From: Skermanella pratensis
Lineage (GTDB): Bacteria; Pseudomonadota; Alphaproteobacteria; Azospirillales; Azospirillaceae
Length of the DNA: 64,000 nt
Direction: 5' to 3'
Assembly: GCF_008843145.1 (NCBI RefSeq)
Contig: NZ_CP030265.1
Span: forward strand, 4,705,001-4,769,000
Shown here in pieces: positions 28,803-38,995 of this stretch. The notes below the pieces were generated by a model that had not been told where the DNA came from, did not search any database, and was given only the letters and a program-made list of their open reading frames with translations. A program made the position numbers and the translations under genes. Position 1 is the stretch's first letter; each line of letters opens with the position of its first letter.

Positions 28803-31598
28803 ATGAAAACGCATCTGCCGACGAAGCACCGGCACGGCATGGCGCGCAAGCTGGGCCGCCTGATGGCCGCAGTGTCGATCGCGGCCCTGGGCGCGGGCCT
28901 GGGCGCGGGCTTCGCGCCGGCGCATGCCGACCCCCAGCGTTCCCAGGGTTTCCAGCAGGACGCCGTCCGGCAGCTCGAGGCGGGCGACGCCAACGCCGCG
29001 TTGATCCAATTGCGGAACGCGCTCCAGCAGGATGCCAACAACCTGGAGGCCCGCCAGCTGCTCGGCGAGCTGTACCTGCGCACCGGCGATCCGGTCTCCG
29101 CCGAGAAGGAATTGCGCCGCGTCTTCGACTCCCGGCGCGGCGACGCGGTGGAACTGCTGCTGGCGCAGTCGCTGATGATGCAGCGCCGCTACACCGACGT
29201 CTTCGACATCCTCTCCCCCCAGGGCGCCACGCCGGAGCTGACCCGGGCCAAGCTGGTCATGACCGGGCAGGCCTATATCGGCACCGGGCAGATCGAGGAC
29301 GCCGAGACCATGTTCCGGACCGCGCTGGAGGGCGCCCCGGACGCGGCCGACGCCAAGCTCGGCCTGGCCCGCACCGAGGCCCTGCGCAACGACCTGGAGT
29401 CCGCCTCGACGCTGGTGGAGGAGGTTCTCCGGGACGATCCCGACAATCTGGAAGGGCTGCTGCTGTCGAGCGAGATCGACCTCGTCCGGCAGCGCACCGA
29501 CAACGCCCTGGCCGCCCTCAACCGCGCCGGCTCGATCGCCCCCGACGACCCGAGGGTGCTTCTGCCCCGCGCCCGCGTCCGGCTCCAGACCGGGCTGGTC
29601 GACGAGGCGGAGAAGGACGTCGCCCGGGTCCTGGAGCGGTCGCCCAGGGACGTCACGGCCCGCTATCTCAAGGCGTCGATCCAGATGATCCGCGGCGACG
29701 CGAACGGGGCGCGGGAAACCTTCCTGCCGATCGAGGGCGCCCTGGCCGACTACACGCCCTCCCTTCTGCTGAACGCGCTGATCAAGTTCAGTACCGGGCA
29801 GTACGCCCAGGCGGAAGCCGCCCTGAACCGCTTCAGCGCGGCGGTACCCGAGCATACCGGCGCCCGCCGGATGCTCGCCGCGACCCATCTGCGCACCGAG
29901 AACCCGACCAGCGCGGTCGAGGTGCTCAAGCCCCTGGTCGCGGCCCATCCGGAAGACCTGACCGCCCGCCAGATGCTGGCCGGCGCCTATCTTCGGCTGG
30001 GCGAGTTCGACCAGGCGACCGCGATTTACCGCGACCTGACGACGGTATCCGACCGCCAGGCGGCGCTGCGCGCCCGCTCGACGCTGGGCCTGCTCCAGGC
30101 CGCCGGCGACCAGTCGCACGACCTTTCGCCGGAGGAGCGGCAGCAGGCGGCGCTGGTGCTGGACTATATCCGCAACGGCGAGTTCCGGCGGGCCCACGAG
30201 GCGGTCGCGGCGATGCGGCAGGGCGATCCCGACAACCCGATGCTGGCCAGCCTGGAAGCCGCCGTCTTCATGGCCGAGGGCGACCTGGGCGCCGCCCGGT
30301 CGAAGCTGGAGGCCGCCCGGCAGATGGACCCGGAGATGGCCGAGCTGATCGGCAACCTGAACGCCGTGGATGTCCGCATGGGCAACCTGGAGGCCGTCGA
30401 GAAGCGCCTGCGCGACGATGCCGCCGCGAACCCGCGGGACGAGCAGCCGGCATTGCGGCTGGCGCAGTTCCTGGCGCGCGGCCAGCGCGCGGACGAGGCG
30501 ATGACCGTGCTGGAGAGCGCCGCGGCGGCCCAGCAGGACTCGATCCCGGTGCGCCGGGCGCTCGCCGAACTGTACGCGCGCCGCGGCGACAAGGCCAAGT
30601 TGCAGGCAATCGCGGCCCAGCTCCGCCAGATCGGCGCCGGACAGCCGGAGGGGCTGGCGGCTGCCGCGGCGGTCTACCGCGCCGCGGACGAGCCCGGAAA
30701 GGCGGCGGACGCGCTCCGCGACTATGTCGGGGCGAGGCCCGACGACATCGAAGCCCGCGTCGCCCTGGCCCAGAACCTCATGGCGGCCGGACGCCAGGCC
30801 GAGGCGAAGCCGGTGCTGGAGGAGATCAAGGCGAAGGACCCGGCCAACCCGGTGGCGACCCTCGGGCTGATAGACCTGGCGCTGGCCGGCAACGACGCGG
30901 ACGCCGCGCTCGGGCTGGCCGACAGCATCGGGCAGGCCGACCCGGTGGCGGCGGCCCAGCTCCGAAGCAACGTCCTCATCAGGACGAACCGTCCGGCCGA
31001 AGCGCTGAAGTCCCTGGAGGAGGCGATGGACCGCGCGCCGGACCGCCGGCTGGCCATGGCGCTGTTCGAGGTTCGCCGCAGCCAGGGACAGGCGGACCAG
31101 GCGATTGCCGGCCTGGAAGGCTGGGTCCGGGAAAACCCCGACGACGTGTCGGTCCGCACCGTGCTGGCCGACAGCTACTTGGCCGTCCAGAACCTGAAGC
31201 AGGCCGAGACCCACTACGACGTGCTGGTGCGGAGCCGGCCGAACGACCCGATGCTGCTGAACAACGCCGCCTGGCTGAAGCACGAGCTGGACCGGCCCGA
31301 CGCCCTCGAACTCGCGCGCCGGGCCTATGCCACCGCTCCCAATTCGCCGGAGATCGCCGACACCCTGGGCTGGATCCTGGTCCAGGCGGGCGAGACCGGC
31401 GAAGGGCTGAACCTGCTGCGCCGCGCCGCCGCCATCGCTCCGAACAACCAGGACATCCAGTACCACTTGGCCTATGCGCTGAACGCCTCGGGCGCCAAGG
31501 ACGAAGCCAGGACGATCCTGGAGAAGCTGACCCAGGACGGCCAGGCGTTCCAGGCGCGGGATGATGCGGCGGAGTTGCTGGCATCCATCAGGCGGTAG
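28803..31598 (+). CDS. prsT: XrtA/PEP-CTERM system TPR-repeat protein PrsT
   Basis: Exported protein of 931 residues: a signal peptide (hydrophobic stretch ending APAHA near residue 43) then a near-continuous array of tetratricopeptide repeats (for example [60 protein letters not shown]). The length and position, 29 bp after prsR, match the PrsT family. TPR arrays are protein-interaction scaffolds, and PrsT is thought to act in the periplasm or at the outer membrane in polymer export. Confidence 0.93.
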   Translation: MKTHLPTKHRHGMARKLGRLMAAVSIAALGAGLGAGFAPAHADPQRSQGFQQDAVRQLEAGDANAALIQLRNALQQDANNLEARQLLGELYLRTGDPVSAEKELRRVFDSRRGDAVELLLAQSLMMQRRYTDVFDILSPQGATPELTRAKLVMTGQAYIGTGQIEDAETMFRTALEGAPDAADAKLGLARTEALRNDLESASTLVEEVLRDDPDNLEGLLLSSEIDLVRQRTDNALAALNRAGSIAPDDPRVLLPRARVRLQTGLVDEAEKDVARVLERSPRDVTARYLKASIQMIRGDANGARETFLPIEGALADYTPSLLLNALIKFSTGQYAQAEAALNRFSAAVPEHTGARRMLAATHLRTENPTSAVEVLKPLVAAHPEDLTARQMLAGAYLRLGEFDQATAIYRDLTTVSDRQAALRARSTLGLLQAAGDQSHDLSPEERQQAALVLDYIRNGEFRRAHEAVAAMRQGDPDNPMLASLEAAVFMAEGDLGAARSKLEAARQMDPEMAELIGNLNAVDVRMGNLEAVEKRLRDDAAANPRDEQPALRLAQFLARGQRADEAMTVLESAAAAQQDSIPVRRALAELYARRGDKAKLQAIAAQLRQIGAGQPEGLAAAAAVYRAADEPGKAADALRDYVGARPDDIEARVALAQNLMAAGRQAEAKPVLEEIKAKDPANPVATLGLIDLALAGNDADAALGLADSIGQADPVAAAQLRSNVLIRTNRPAEALKSLEEAMDRAPDRRLAMALFEVRRSQGQADQAIAGLEGWVRENPDDVSVRTVLADSYLAVQNLKQAETHYDVLVRSRPNDPMLLNNAAWLKHELDRPDALELARRAYATAPNSPEIADTLGWILVQAGETGEGLNLLRRAAAIAPNNQDIQYHLAYALNASGAKDEARTILEKLTQDGQAFQARDDAAELLASIRR

Positions 31599-31603
31599 GA
31601 GCC

Positions 31604-32601
31604 ATGCAGCTCAGGGTCTCCCCCGCCGCTCCGCCGCGCGCGCTTTCCGAGTCGCTGGTCTGCCCGCGCTGCCGGACTCCGCTGCAGGACCGGGAGGCCG
31701 GGCTGGTCTGCCCGGCCCCGGCTGCGGCAGGATCTATCCGGTGGTGGACGGCACTCCCATCCTGATCCACGATGAGAACAGCGTCTTCGCCATCGCCGAT
31801 TTCACGTCGCGGGGCGCCACGGGGGAGACGATCAGGCTCCGCGGCGAGGCGCCGACCCGGGGTCTCAAGGCCACCCTGCGGCGCGCGGCCGAGCGGGTGA
31901 TCTACTTCTCCGTCAACGCGTCGGACTGGAGTTCGGAAAAGTCGGTGGAGTACGTGGCACAAGCCCTGCCGGAGGCGCGCATCCTGGTGACCGGGGCCGG
32001 CGACAAGCGCTACCCCGACCTTTCCAACATCCGCTACGTCTATACCGACGTGATCCTGGGAGAGGGGGCAGACCATGTCTGCGATCTCCACGACCTGCCC
32101 TTCGCCGACGCCACCTTCGACGCGGTGATCGCGGTCGCGGTGCTGGAGCATGTCGCCGATCCCTACCGCTGCGTCGCCGAGATCGCCAGGGTGCTCAAGC
32201 CCGGCGGCTACGTCTATTCGGTGACGCCGTTCATGCAGCAGGTCCATATGGGCCGCTACGATTTCACCCGCTTCACCTTCCTGGGTCACCGCCGGCTGTT
32301 CCGCCACTTCACGGAGATCAAGGCCGGCATGGCGCTCGGCCCGGCCGGCGCGCTCGCCTGGTCGTTCGAATATTTCGTGCTCAGCTTCTTCCGGGACCGG
32401 CGGGCACGGAAATACGCCAGGGCGGCGGCCAAGCTGGCGACCGTCCCGCTGAAATACCTAGACCGCGTCCTGGCCAACCGCGAAGGCTCGCTGGACGCCG
32501 CCGGCGGCGTGTATTTCTTCGGCACCAAGGCGGAGAAGCCGATCTCCGACCGCGACCTCCTGAGATTCTACCGCGGCCTCGACGTCGTCTACGAGGATTG
32601 A
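31604..32601 (+). CDS. SAM-dependent methyltransferase with N-terminal zinc ribbon; apparent one-base frameshift
   Basis: Two frames must be joined to obtain the protein. From ATG 31604, five bases after the prsT stop and behind AGGAG, the frame encodes a Trm112-like zinc ribbon beginning LVCPRCRTPL. At 31711-31716 it loses sense, while the frame one base back continues GPGCGRIYPVVDGTPIL and the methyltransferase domain (ARILVTGAGDKRY, then VIAVAVLEHVADPYRCVAEI). Adding a single G in the GG at 31714-31715 restores 332 residues including both cysteine pairs. It may be a sequencing error or a recent inactivation. The context suggests modification of a saccharide or lipid carrier. Confidence 0.75.
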
Positions 32602-32693
32602 CGCGGTAAAGGGAGGAATGGGCCACAGATAACGGCGATGGACAAGGATACCGCCTGCATCATCTCCGTTCATCGCCGTTATCTGTGGCAAGA
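32568..32693 (+). repeat. segment A: 3' end of the methyltransferase gene plus hairpin, duplicated at 33027
   Basis: Covers the last ten or so codons (YRGLDVVYED, stop) and a hairpin with perfect 18-bp arms: CCACAGATAACGGCGATG at 32623-32640 and its complement at 32671-32688. The hairpin can terminate or stabilise the prsT-methyltransferase transcript. A diverged second copy lies 460 bp downstream. Confidence 0.85.
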
Positions 32694-32711
32694 TTTGGAA
32701 CCAGTGGTCCT

Positions 32712-32879
32712 GCACAGTGTTTTTGATGACGCTCGGCGGAGCGTAGTGCCGTCGTGCCGTAGGTCGGCCTTCGCCCGTCAGGGCGAACGCCGACACCTTG
32801 CGTCAACGCTCCGGCCACGCTGTCGGCGTCGGCCTTCGGCCGAGGCCGACCTACGATAAATCAATCAAAACCACTGTGC
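32712..32879. repeat. 168-bp MITE-like element
   Basis: GCACAGTGTTTTTGAT at 32712-32727 and its near-complement at 32864-32879 (15 of 16 positions) bound the element. Inside, CGTAGGTCGGCC at 32758-32769 and GGCCGACCTACG at 32844-32855 form a second, perfect 12-bp inverted repeat. It has no coding capacity. Such palindromic units are probably dispersed in the genome. Confidence 0.75.
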
Positions 32880-32961
32880 CGAGCCACCAGGCGGGCATGG
32901 ATGCTATGGTCGTGAATAGCGTAGGAAACTCGTGTTCCGGCCGGGACATTTGATTCCCTGC

Positions 32962-33019
32962 GTTAGGCCACGGCCCAACTACGCTCGACGGCCCGCATCA
33001 CCTCCGCCCTGCGTCAAAC
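32962..33019. repeat. REP-like repeat without IS (site 3)
   Basis: The palindrome GTTAGGCC-AC-GGCCCAAC at 32962-32979 is followed by the roughly 40-bp core that also flanks both IS copies (32980-33019, ending GCGTCAAAC). It shows the repeat without an inserted IS110. The target has one C fewer before the CT than the occupied sites. The core ends exactly where the truncated paralogue tail begins. Confidence 0.8.
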
Positions 33020-33026
33020 TGAAATC

Positions 33027-33158
33027 CTATCGCGGCCTCGACGTCGTCTATAAGGATTGACGCGGCGAAGAAGAAGAAGAGAATCCGCCACGGATGACGG
33101 CGATGGACAAGGATGCCGCCCGGATCATCTCCGTTCATCGCCGTTATCTGTGGCAAGA
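33027..33158 (+). pseudogene. segment B: tail of a lost methyltransferase paralogue plus hairpin
   Basis: The segment encodes SYRGLDVVYKD and a stop, matching the end of the gene at 31604 with silent and replacement changes. It then carries a second hairpin (33088-33105 with 33136-33153, right arm identical to copy A and two mismatches in the left arm). Nothing upstream of 33020 is methyltransferase, because the REP-like core intervenes. A diverged paralogue therefore lost its body here, probably by deletion between repeats. Confidence 0.65.
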
Positions 33159-33174
33159 ATATTCACTATCCGAT

Positions 33175-34113
33175 CTACAGCCCCGACGGGTTCTCGCCGT
33201 TCAGGACGCCGCGGCCGGCGGACAGGGCGGCGCGGGCGATCCCGGCCGGGGCGAGGCCGTGGCGCCGCAGCCAGCGGACGGCCTCGACGAAGCGCCGGTC
33301 GCGCGCGGCGCGGGTCAGCAGGACGCGGGCGGCCCAGTAGCGGCGGGCTTCCAGGATCGGGCGCAGGCGGGCGGCTTCGGCGCGGCCGTCGAGCCAACGG
33401 ATCACCCGGCCTAAGGCCTCGACATTGTCCATCAGGCGCGGCAGAACGCGGGTATCGTCGCGCGACAGGCTGGTCGGGATGTTGGCGATGACGGTGCCCG
33501 GCTCGGGCGCGAAGCCGATGCGGTCAGCCGCGATGGCGGCGCGCCAGAACAGCTCGAAATCCTCGCAGGTCCGCAGGTCGGTCGGGAACAGCCCGCCGAT
33601 CCGCTCCAGCAGGTCCCGGCGCAGGATCACGCTCGACGTCTTGATGTGCCATCCCGTCAGCAGGGCGGCGGGGTCGCGGCGCTGCTCGACCGTCAGCGGC
33701 GGCTCCGGCTCCGGTTCGGTTCCACAGGCCTGCCCGAAATCCTGGATGCAGCGGGAGTGGATGAAATCCAGGCCGGGTTCCCGCCCGATCATCCGGCGGG
33801 CATCCTCCAGCTTGCCCGGCAGCCAGGTGTCGTCCGAATCGAGCAGCGCCACCCAGTCGCCGGTCGCCGCCCCGATGCCGAGGTTCCGCGCCGCTCCCGC
33901 TCCCCGGTTGGCCTGCCGGAGCGTCACCACGGGCGGGCCGGTCTCTCGTACCAGGGTTTCCAGGGTGCCCGGCGTCCCATCGGTCGAGCCGTCGTCCACG
34001 ACGATGATCTCGTGGGCCGGGAAGGTCTGGGCGCGGACGGATCGGACGGCCTCGGTCACGCGCTCCGCGCGGTTGTAGGTCGGGATCACCACGCTGAAGC
34101 GCGGGCCGGTCAT
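33175..34113 (-). CDS. family 2 glycosyltransferase
   Basis: Cytosolic or membrane-peripheral GT-A transferase of 312 residues. It begins FSVVIPTYNRAERVTEAVRS, followed by IIVVDDGSTDGTP, ANRGAGAARNLGI and the metal-binding LLDSDDTWLPGKL, all classic GT2 features. The donor and acceptor sugars are unknown. It starts in an ATGA overlap with the upstream glycosyltransferase gene. With that gene and the O-ligase it makes a minus-strand three-gene cluster. The frame runs on upstream to 34482, but the domain start fixes the ATG at 34111-34113. Confidence 0.9.
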   Translation of the reverse strand: MTGPRFSVVIPTYNRAERVTEAVRSVRAQTFPAHEIIVVDDGSTDGTPGTLETLVRETGPPVVTLRQANRGAGAARNLGIGAATGDWVALLDSDDTWLPGKLEDARRMIGREPGLDFIHSRCIQDFGQACGTEPEPEPPLTVEQRRDPAALLTGWHIKTSSVILRRDLLERIGGLFPTDLRTCEDFELFWRAAIAADRIGFAPEPGTVIANIPTSLSRDDTRVLPRLMDNVEALGRVIRWLDGRAEAARLRPILEARRYWAARVLLTRAARDRRFVEAVRWLRRHGLAPAGIARAALSAGRGVLNGENPSGL

Positions 34114-35290
34114 GACGCCAGGGACAGGGACGGCCCGCCCGGCCCGCCGGTCAGCGCCGCCCGCAGGTCGTCCTTCAATCGTCCGGCCAGCCGGGGCGCG
34201 CACGCCGCCCTGACCGCCTCGACCTGGGCGCGGTAGCGCCCGCCCTCGGCGAGCGTGTCGCGAAGCCCGTTCCGGATCAGGGCGGCCATCTCCTCCCCGT
34301 CGCGGCACAGGTAGCCGATGTCGCCGTGGCGGTCGAACAGGTCGCGGAAGATCGGCAGGTCGAAGGCCAGCATCGGCTTGGCGAGCGCCAGCGCGTCGGC
34401 CAGCACGCCGCTGGGCGAGTAGCGGTAATGCTCCCCCGGTAGGGCATGCAGACGAAATGCAGGCGCGCCAGGGCCTCGACATAGGCGCGCCGCTCCAGCT
34501 TGGCGGAGGTGGGCCGGCTGGCGAGCGCCCCCAGGTCCGCCTCGGCCATGTCGGCGCCGAGCCGGCCGGCGGCGTGGAACTCCACGCCCGGTCCCGCCGC
34601 CCGGCCGGCGATGTCCAGGAAGTCCGCGAAGCCCTTCTCGCGCGAGGCGGCCCCCATGAAGCCGATGCGCAGCGGGCCGTCCGCGACGGGTGCCGGCGCC
34701 GAGGCCGCCTCGACCGAGCTGACGGGATGCGGCAGCACGCGGACGTCGCCGGGATCCAGGCCGGGCAGCGTCGCCAGCAGTTCGCCCCGGATCCCCGGCT
34801 CCATCACGAAATAGCGGACCGGAAGCCGGCTCGGCAGGGACATGGCGGTCCGCAGGTCGGTCAGCCGGGTGACCGGGTTGCGCGACCGCCAGGACCACAG
34901 CAGGGCCAAGTTGCCGTGCAGGACCACATGGACGTCGCGCACGCTCGACCGCAGGCCGCGGAGTTTCAGCGCGGCGATCAGCGAGGGGCAAGAGCTTGCC
35001 AGGATCAGGTGGGACCCGGCGGCATCGGCCAGCAGGCGGCCGGCGAATTCCAGGTCGTGGCGCATCCGGCCGCGGAAATCGGGCGTCCGGGGCGGCAGTT
35101 CGACCGGCCGGAAATCCACCGGCACTCCGTCGGCGGGGTCGATCAGAGACCGGATCAGGCCGATATGCCCGGCCTCGCCGTAGAAGCGGACGGGTTCGCC
35201 GGGAAAGGCGCGCACGACGGTTTCGAGCAGGCCGGTGTTCACCGGCACGTGCTCGTCGCCCTGGATGATGGGTTCGGTGACGATGATCAT
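34110..35290 (-). CDS. family 4-type glycosyltransferase; apparent one-base frameshift
   Basis: From the ATG at 35288-35290 the frame runs MIIVTEPIIQGDEHVPVNTG through a donor-binding half (GPLRIGFMGAASREKGFADF, LHFVCMPYRG) and then becomes nonsense at 34433-34437. A second frame picks up EHYRYSPSGVLADALALAKP and DRHGDIGYLCRDGEEM down to 34110. The break lies in a run of five G residues (coding strand). A sixth G restores 393 residues with a complete GT-B C-terminal domain. It is the second single-G loss in this region, so a base-call error is likely. Confidence 0.75.
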
Positions 35291-35324
35291 GGTCGGACCG
35301 ACATGCTGGAAGGTGCGGCCCCGG

Positions 35325-36650
35325 TCAATTCGCGGTGGCGCCGGTGGCGGCGGGCCGCAGGAAACCGCCCCGGCTGACCCGCGCGACCGCCGGCTCGGCC
35401 GCCGCCCTTTCCGTCCGCTCGGCTGCGGCCAGGATCGTCTTGACGGAGGTGACGATAACCACGGACACGAAGAACACCGTGTAGTAGGCCATGGACAGCG
35501 CCGCCCCGGCGACGAAATAGCTGATGAAGCTGACCTGCATCATCCGGCCCAGGTGGAACGCCCACTCGAACTCCGGCCGGTCCCGGCTCATCCGGATGAT
35601 CGCCCGGGCGTTCAGCCAGCCGACCAGGCCGATGCCCAGGAAGATCCCCAGGCCGATCGGCCCCTGGTCGCCCAGCACCTGGAAATAGATGCTGTGCGCC
35701 GCGCGCTGCGGGCGGTCGGGGACGTAGCGCTGGAACACCTGCCGGACCTCGGTCGTGGCGAGGCCGCCGCCGACCAGAGGGCGGTCCGACGCCACCCGCA
35801 TCGCGTAGTTCCAGGCGTCGAACCGGCCCTGGACCGATTCGTCCTTCTGGAAGTTCTCGATCGTGCCGATGCGCTCCTTCCAGCTGTCCGGCATCATGGT
35901 CACGGCCGGCACGAAGGAGGCCAGCAGGAGCACCATGGTCAGGAACTTGCCCGAGGAGCGCAGCCAGAACACCAGGGCGGTCACGCTGAGCGCCAGGAAC
36001 CCGCCGCGCGAATAGCTTCCGATCACCGAGATGATCGTCAGCGCCATGGCGAGCGCGAGGCCGATCTTGATCAGCCGGTTGGCCGTGGTCACCCGCAGGT
36101 AGTTCATCAACGGGATGACCATGCAGCAGGCCAGCGCCAGGTGGTTGCGGTCCTCGATGATGGATTGCGGCGGCCCCAGCACGGTGTAGGCGCCGCCGTT
36201 GACGATCGTGAAGCCGCCGCCCTTGACCCCGAAATAGCCGATCGACAGGGTGATCATCCAGATCAGCGCCTGGATGCGAACCTGGCTGCGCATGATCGCC
36301 GCGACCGCCAGCGCGAAGACCAGGTTCTTGATGTGCAGGTCCCAGTGGAACCACGAGTTGGACGGCGCCAGCGAGGTCGCCGTCGTCAGCGTCATCCAGG
36401 TCATGAACAGCAGGATCATGACCGTGGCGGCGTTCATCGGCAGCCGCTTCGGCTCCTTCGCCACCAGCCAAGCGACGAAGGTGACGACGACGATCACGAG
36501 GTTGAGCTGGAGGGCGTAGGTGAAGTCCCAGGTCAGGCGATGCGGGCTCATGATCGCGATCCAGGCCCAGGTGAGCACGCCGACCGCCGGCATCGTCAGC
36601 GCCATCACCGCGAGGACCAGGAACAGCATGAACAGAATGAGGGAGCGCAT
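35325..36650 (-). CDS. putative O-glycosylation ligase, exosortase A system-associated
   Basis: Inner-membrane protein of 441 residues with about eleven transmembrane helices and the Wzy/O-antigen ligase region: SYSRGGFLALSVTALVFWLR, then a periplasmic loop with RFDAWNYAMRVASDRPLVGGG and HSIYFQVLGDQGPIGLGIFL. The opening (LILFMLFLVLAVMALTMPAV, then TWAWIAIMSPHRLTWDF) matches the exosortase A-associated subfamily. It would transfer or polymerise lipid-linked sugars in the periplasm. It is first in a minus-strand cluster with two glycosyltransferases and divergent from another. Confidence 0.88.
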   Translation of the reverse strand: MRSLILFMLFLVLAVMALTMPAVGVLTWAWIAIMSPHRLTWDFTYALQLNLVIVVVTFVAWLVAKEPKRLPMNAATVMILLFMTWMTLTTATSLAPSNSWFHWDLHIKNLVFALAVAAIMRSQVRIQALIWMITLSIGYFGVKGGGFTIVNGGAYTVLGPPQSIIEDRNHLALACCMVIPLMNYLRVTTANRLIKIGLALAMALTIISVIGSYSRGGFLALSVTALVFWLRSSGKFLTMVLLLASFVPAVTMMPDSWKERIGTIENFQKDESVQGRFDAWNYAMRVASDRPLVGGGLATTEVRQVFQRYVPDRPQRAAHSIYFQVLGDQGPIGLGIFLGIGLVGWLNARAIIRMSRDRPEFEWAFHLGRMMQVSFISYFVAGAALSMAYYTVFFVSVVIVTSVKTILAAAERTERAAAEPAVARVSRGGFLRPAATGATAN

Positions 36651-37002
36651 TCAGTGCCCGTCCACCGGAATTTCAAAACCCGTAAAAATCTTTGAAAAGA
36701 CCATTCGCCGAATTGGCCGGCCGCGGCGGTCCGGCCCGCATCATGGCGGCCATTTACGGTGTCCGGACCCGTAAGGGTCAAATTGAACTTGGAAGTAAGC
36801 CCATTTCGCTCTATCGGCCCCCTTTGACTTTTTGCATAGGGATATGGCGGGTGTGTTTCATGCCGCTTGGCAATATTTCCCGGGTATCGGCGGCATCCTT
36901 CAAGGCGGACCAACCGTTTGCTCCGTGGAGCTGACTCCTGAAGGATCGGGCCCGAAAGGAACTAGGTTGACTGGGTTTGCTTCTTCACAGATTGATCAGG
37001 CC
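36651..37002. other. divergent intergenic region (352 bp)
   Basis: Relatively AT-rich DNA between the O-ligase and the plus-strand glycosyltransferase, so both promoters should lie here. TTGACT occurs at about 36825 and 36967 on the plus strand, but neither has a convincing -10 at 16-18 bp. No sigma-54 promoter, RNA gene or repeat was seen. Confidence 0.6.
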
Positions 37003-38409
37003 ATGGTTTCGGCATCCGGGCGCGACGGCGAGGAGCGGAGCGACCGGCATCCCCTGAAGGTGCTGATCCTGTCCTGGTACTTCCCGCCGTCCAACACGAT
37101 CGGCGCGATCCGGGTCGGCAAGCTGGCCAAGTACCTGATGCGCCGCCATGTGGACGTGCGCGTGGTGACCGCGCGCGAGCCCGACCTCGCCAAGACCCTG
37201 CCGCTGGAGATCCCGCCGGAGCGGGTCGTCTATACCCGCGCGGTGGACGTCAACCGGCCGATCGACGTGATCGGCAACCTGCGCAACCGGCTGCTCCGCC
37301 GGGCTCCGGCGCCGGGCGGCGGCGCTCAGGCCGGGGCCGGAGGCGGGGGCGGAAGCGGGTCCCTGGTCGGCCGGGTGCTGTCCACGGTCAGCGACTTCTA
37401 TCTCAACCTGTCGAACCTGCCGGACCGCTATGTCGGCTGGCTGCCCTGGGCCGTGGCGGGTGCCAGGCGCACCTGCCGCGACTGGAAGCCCGACCTGATC
37501 TACGTGACCGGCCCGCCCTTCACCGCCTTCCTCGCCGGCCACCATCTCAGCGCCAAGCTGGGCGTTCCCTGGATCGCCGAGTTCCGCGACCGCTGGGCCG
37601 ACGACCCCTATTTCGAGGCGCCGGACTGGCGGATGGCGCTGCTCGACCGCATGGAACGGCGGGTCGCAGGCAGCGCCAGCGGCATCGTCACCGTGTCCGA
37701 GCCCTGGACCGAGTTCTACCGCGCCAAGTACGGCAAGCCGGTGGCGACCATCTACAACGGTTACGACCCGCAGGACTTCCCGCTGCCGACCGAGCCGCCT
37801 CCCGCCTCGCCGGACCTGACCATCACCTATGCCGGCGTGCTCTATTCCGGCCGGCGCGACCCCTCGCCGCTGTTCCAGGCGCTGGCCCTGCTGGGGCCGG
37901 AGCGGGAGCGGGTCCGGATCGAGTTCTACGGCAGCGACCCCGGGCTGGTGTTCCCGCCGGCCGAACGGGCGGGCGTGACCGACCGGGTCACCGTCCACCC
38001 CGCCGTGCCCTACAAGCGGTCGCTGGAGATCCAGCGCCGGTCCGACGTGCTTCTGCTGCTCCAGTGGAACAACCCGCGCGAGCAGGGCAACGTGCCGGCC
38101 AAGCTGTTCGAGTATTTCGGCGTGCTCCGACCCATCCTGGGCATCGGCCTGGAGGACGGCGTGCCCGCGCGCCTGATCCGCGAGCGGCAGGCCGGCTTCT
38201 TCTCCAACGATCCCCAGGCCATCGCCGACCAGATCCGCCGCTGGCTGGCCGCCAAGGACGCCGCCGGGGGCCGCCTGGAACGCCTGCCGCCCGCCGCCCG
38301 CGAGGGCCTGTCGCGCGATATCCAGTTCGAGTTGCTGCTGGATTTCTGCGCCAAGGTCATCCAGCCCGCCGCTGCCGACTGCGCCACCCGCAAGCCCAGG
38401 GACGCCTGA
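37003..38409 (+). CDS. family 4 glycosyltransferase
   Basis: GT-B fold transferase of 468 residues. The N-terminal domain has VLILSWYFPPSNTIGAIRVG and PDLIYVTGPPFTAFLAGHHL, and the C-terminal donor domain has LTITYAGVLYSGRRDPSPLF, PAVPYKRSLEIQRRSDVLLL and NVPAKLFEYFGVLRPILGIG with the conserved glutamate. It fits WsaF/PelF-like or exopolysaccharide transferases whose substrate is undefined. The ATG at 37003 is preferred because the frame further upstream (to 36832) is not domain-like. It is alone on its strand before a decayed region. Confidence 0.88.
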   Translation: MVSASGRDGEERSDRHPLKVLILSWYFPPSNTIGAIRVGKLAKYLMRRHVDVRVVTAREPDLAKTLPLEIPPERVVYTRAVDVNRPIDVIGNLRNRLLRRAPAPGGGAQAGAGGGGGSGSLVGRVLSTVSDFYLNLSNLPDRYVGWLPWAVAGARRTCRDWKPDLIYVTGPPFTAFLAGHHLSAKLGVPWIAEFRDRWADDPYFEAPDWRMALLDRMERRVAGSASGIVTVSEPWTEFYRAKYGKPVATIYNGYDPQDFPLPTEPPPASPDLTITYAGVLYSGRRDPSPLFQALALLGPERERVRIEFYGSDPGLVFPPAERAGVTDRVTVHPAVPYKRSLEIQRRSDVLLLLQWNNPREQGNVPAKLFEYFGVLRPILGIGLEDGVPARLIRERQAGFFSNDPQAIADQIRRWLAAKDAAGGRLERLPPAAREGLSRDIQFELLLDFCAKVIQPAAADCATRKPRDA

Positions 38410-38677
38410 GGGGTTCAGGCGAATTCGAGGATCCGGTGATCATGGGCCGGGACCGCCGCCGGGCGCGCCGGGGACGGGTCACTACTGACCCAGCGGCCGG
38501 AAGAGCGGCGCCAACCGGGTTGGCCGGAGATCAGCCGGCACCTGCCCATGCCGTTCCGCCGGCGCCTGTTCCTGGTCCGCGACGATGGCCCCGAAGATTG
38601 GCAGCCGGTATCGTCACAAGCTTATGTTAAGCTTGCCTCCGGCTAAGGCTGCAACGCTTGCGGCGGTAAAATCTGTC
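38410..38677. other. non-coding or decayed DNA
   Basis: No intact gene. One frame (about 38505-38645) reads like the end of a protein (HLPMPFRRRLFLVRDDGPED) with no start, suggesting a gene remnant. AT content rises towards 38640, unlike its neighbours. Confidence 0.4.
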
Positions 38678-38995
38678 ATGAAGCGCCGGAAAGGTAACTA
38701 CAACCCCAAACGCAAGATCATGCCGTTTGCGACGAGGGACGAAAGTTCGCCCGTCTCTCCTGCTCCGGCCGACCGGGACTGGATCGCAGTGTACAAAGGC
38801 AGTCCGCAACACAAGATGTATCCGAACGACTACGGCCTAACGCCATCATCCGATCCGCGGCCGGGAAAAACCCTTTGCGACGCAACCAAAGCTATTCCCA
38901 AGGCACGGGCCTGCGCACTGCTTGAACAGGCGTTCCGGAAGGACATGGTGAGTGTCCGGAAGCATAACGACTGGCCTCAGAGTTCGAGGCCGTAG
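38678..38995 (+). CDS. hypothetical protein, possibly a gene remnant
   Basis: An open frame of 105 residues (MKRRKGNYNPKRKIM start) with lower GC than its neighbours. The core PSSDPRPGKTLCDATKAIPK followed by ARACALLEQAFRKDMVSV looks like structured protein, but the N-terminus is basic and low-quality and the C-terminus (NDWPQSSRP) looks out of frame. The frame also stays open to an ATG at 38585. It may be a horizontally acquired or decaying gene. Function unknown. Confidence 0.4.
   Translation: MKRRKGNYNPKRKIMPFATRDESSPVSPAPADRDWIAVYKGSPQHKMYPNDYGLTPSSDPRPGKTLCDATKAIPKARACALLEQAFRKDMVSVRKHNDWPQSSRP

Noticed and set aside
36651-37002. TTGACT boxes as firm promoters before the glycosyltransferase
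   Set aside because: No acceptable -10 at 16-18 bp from either box.
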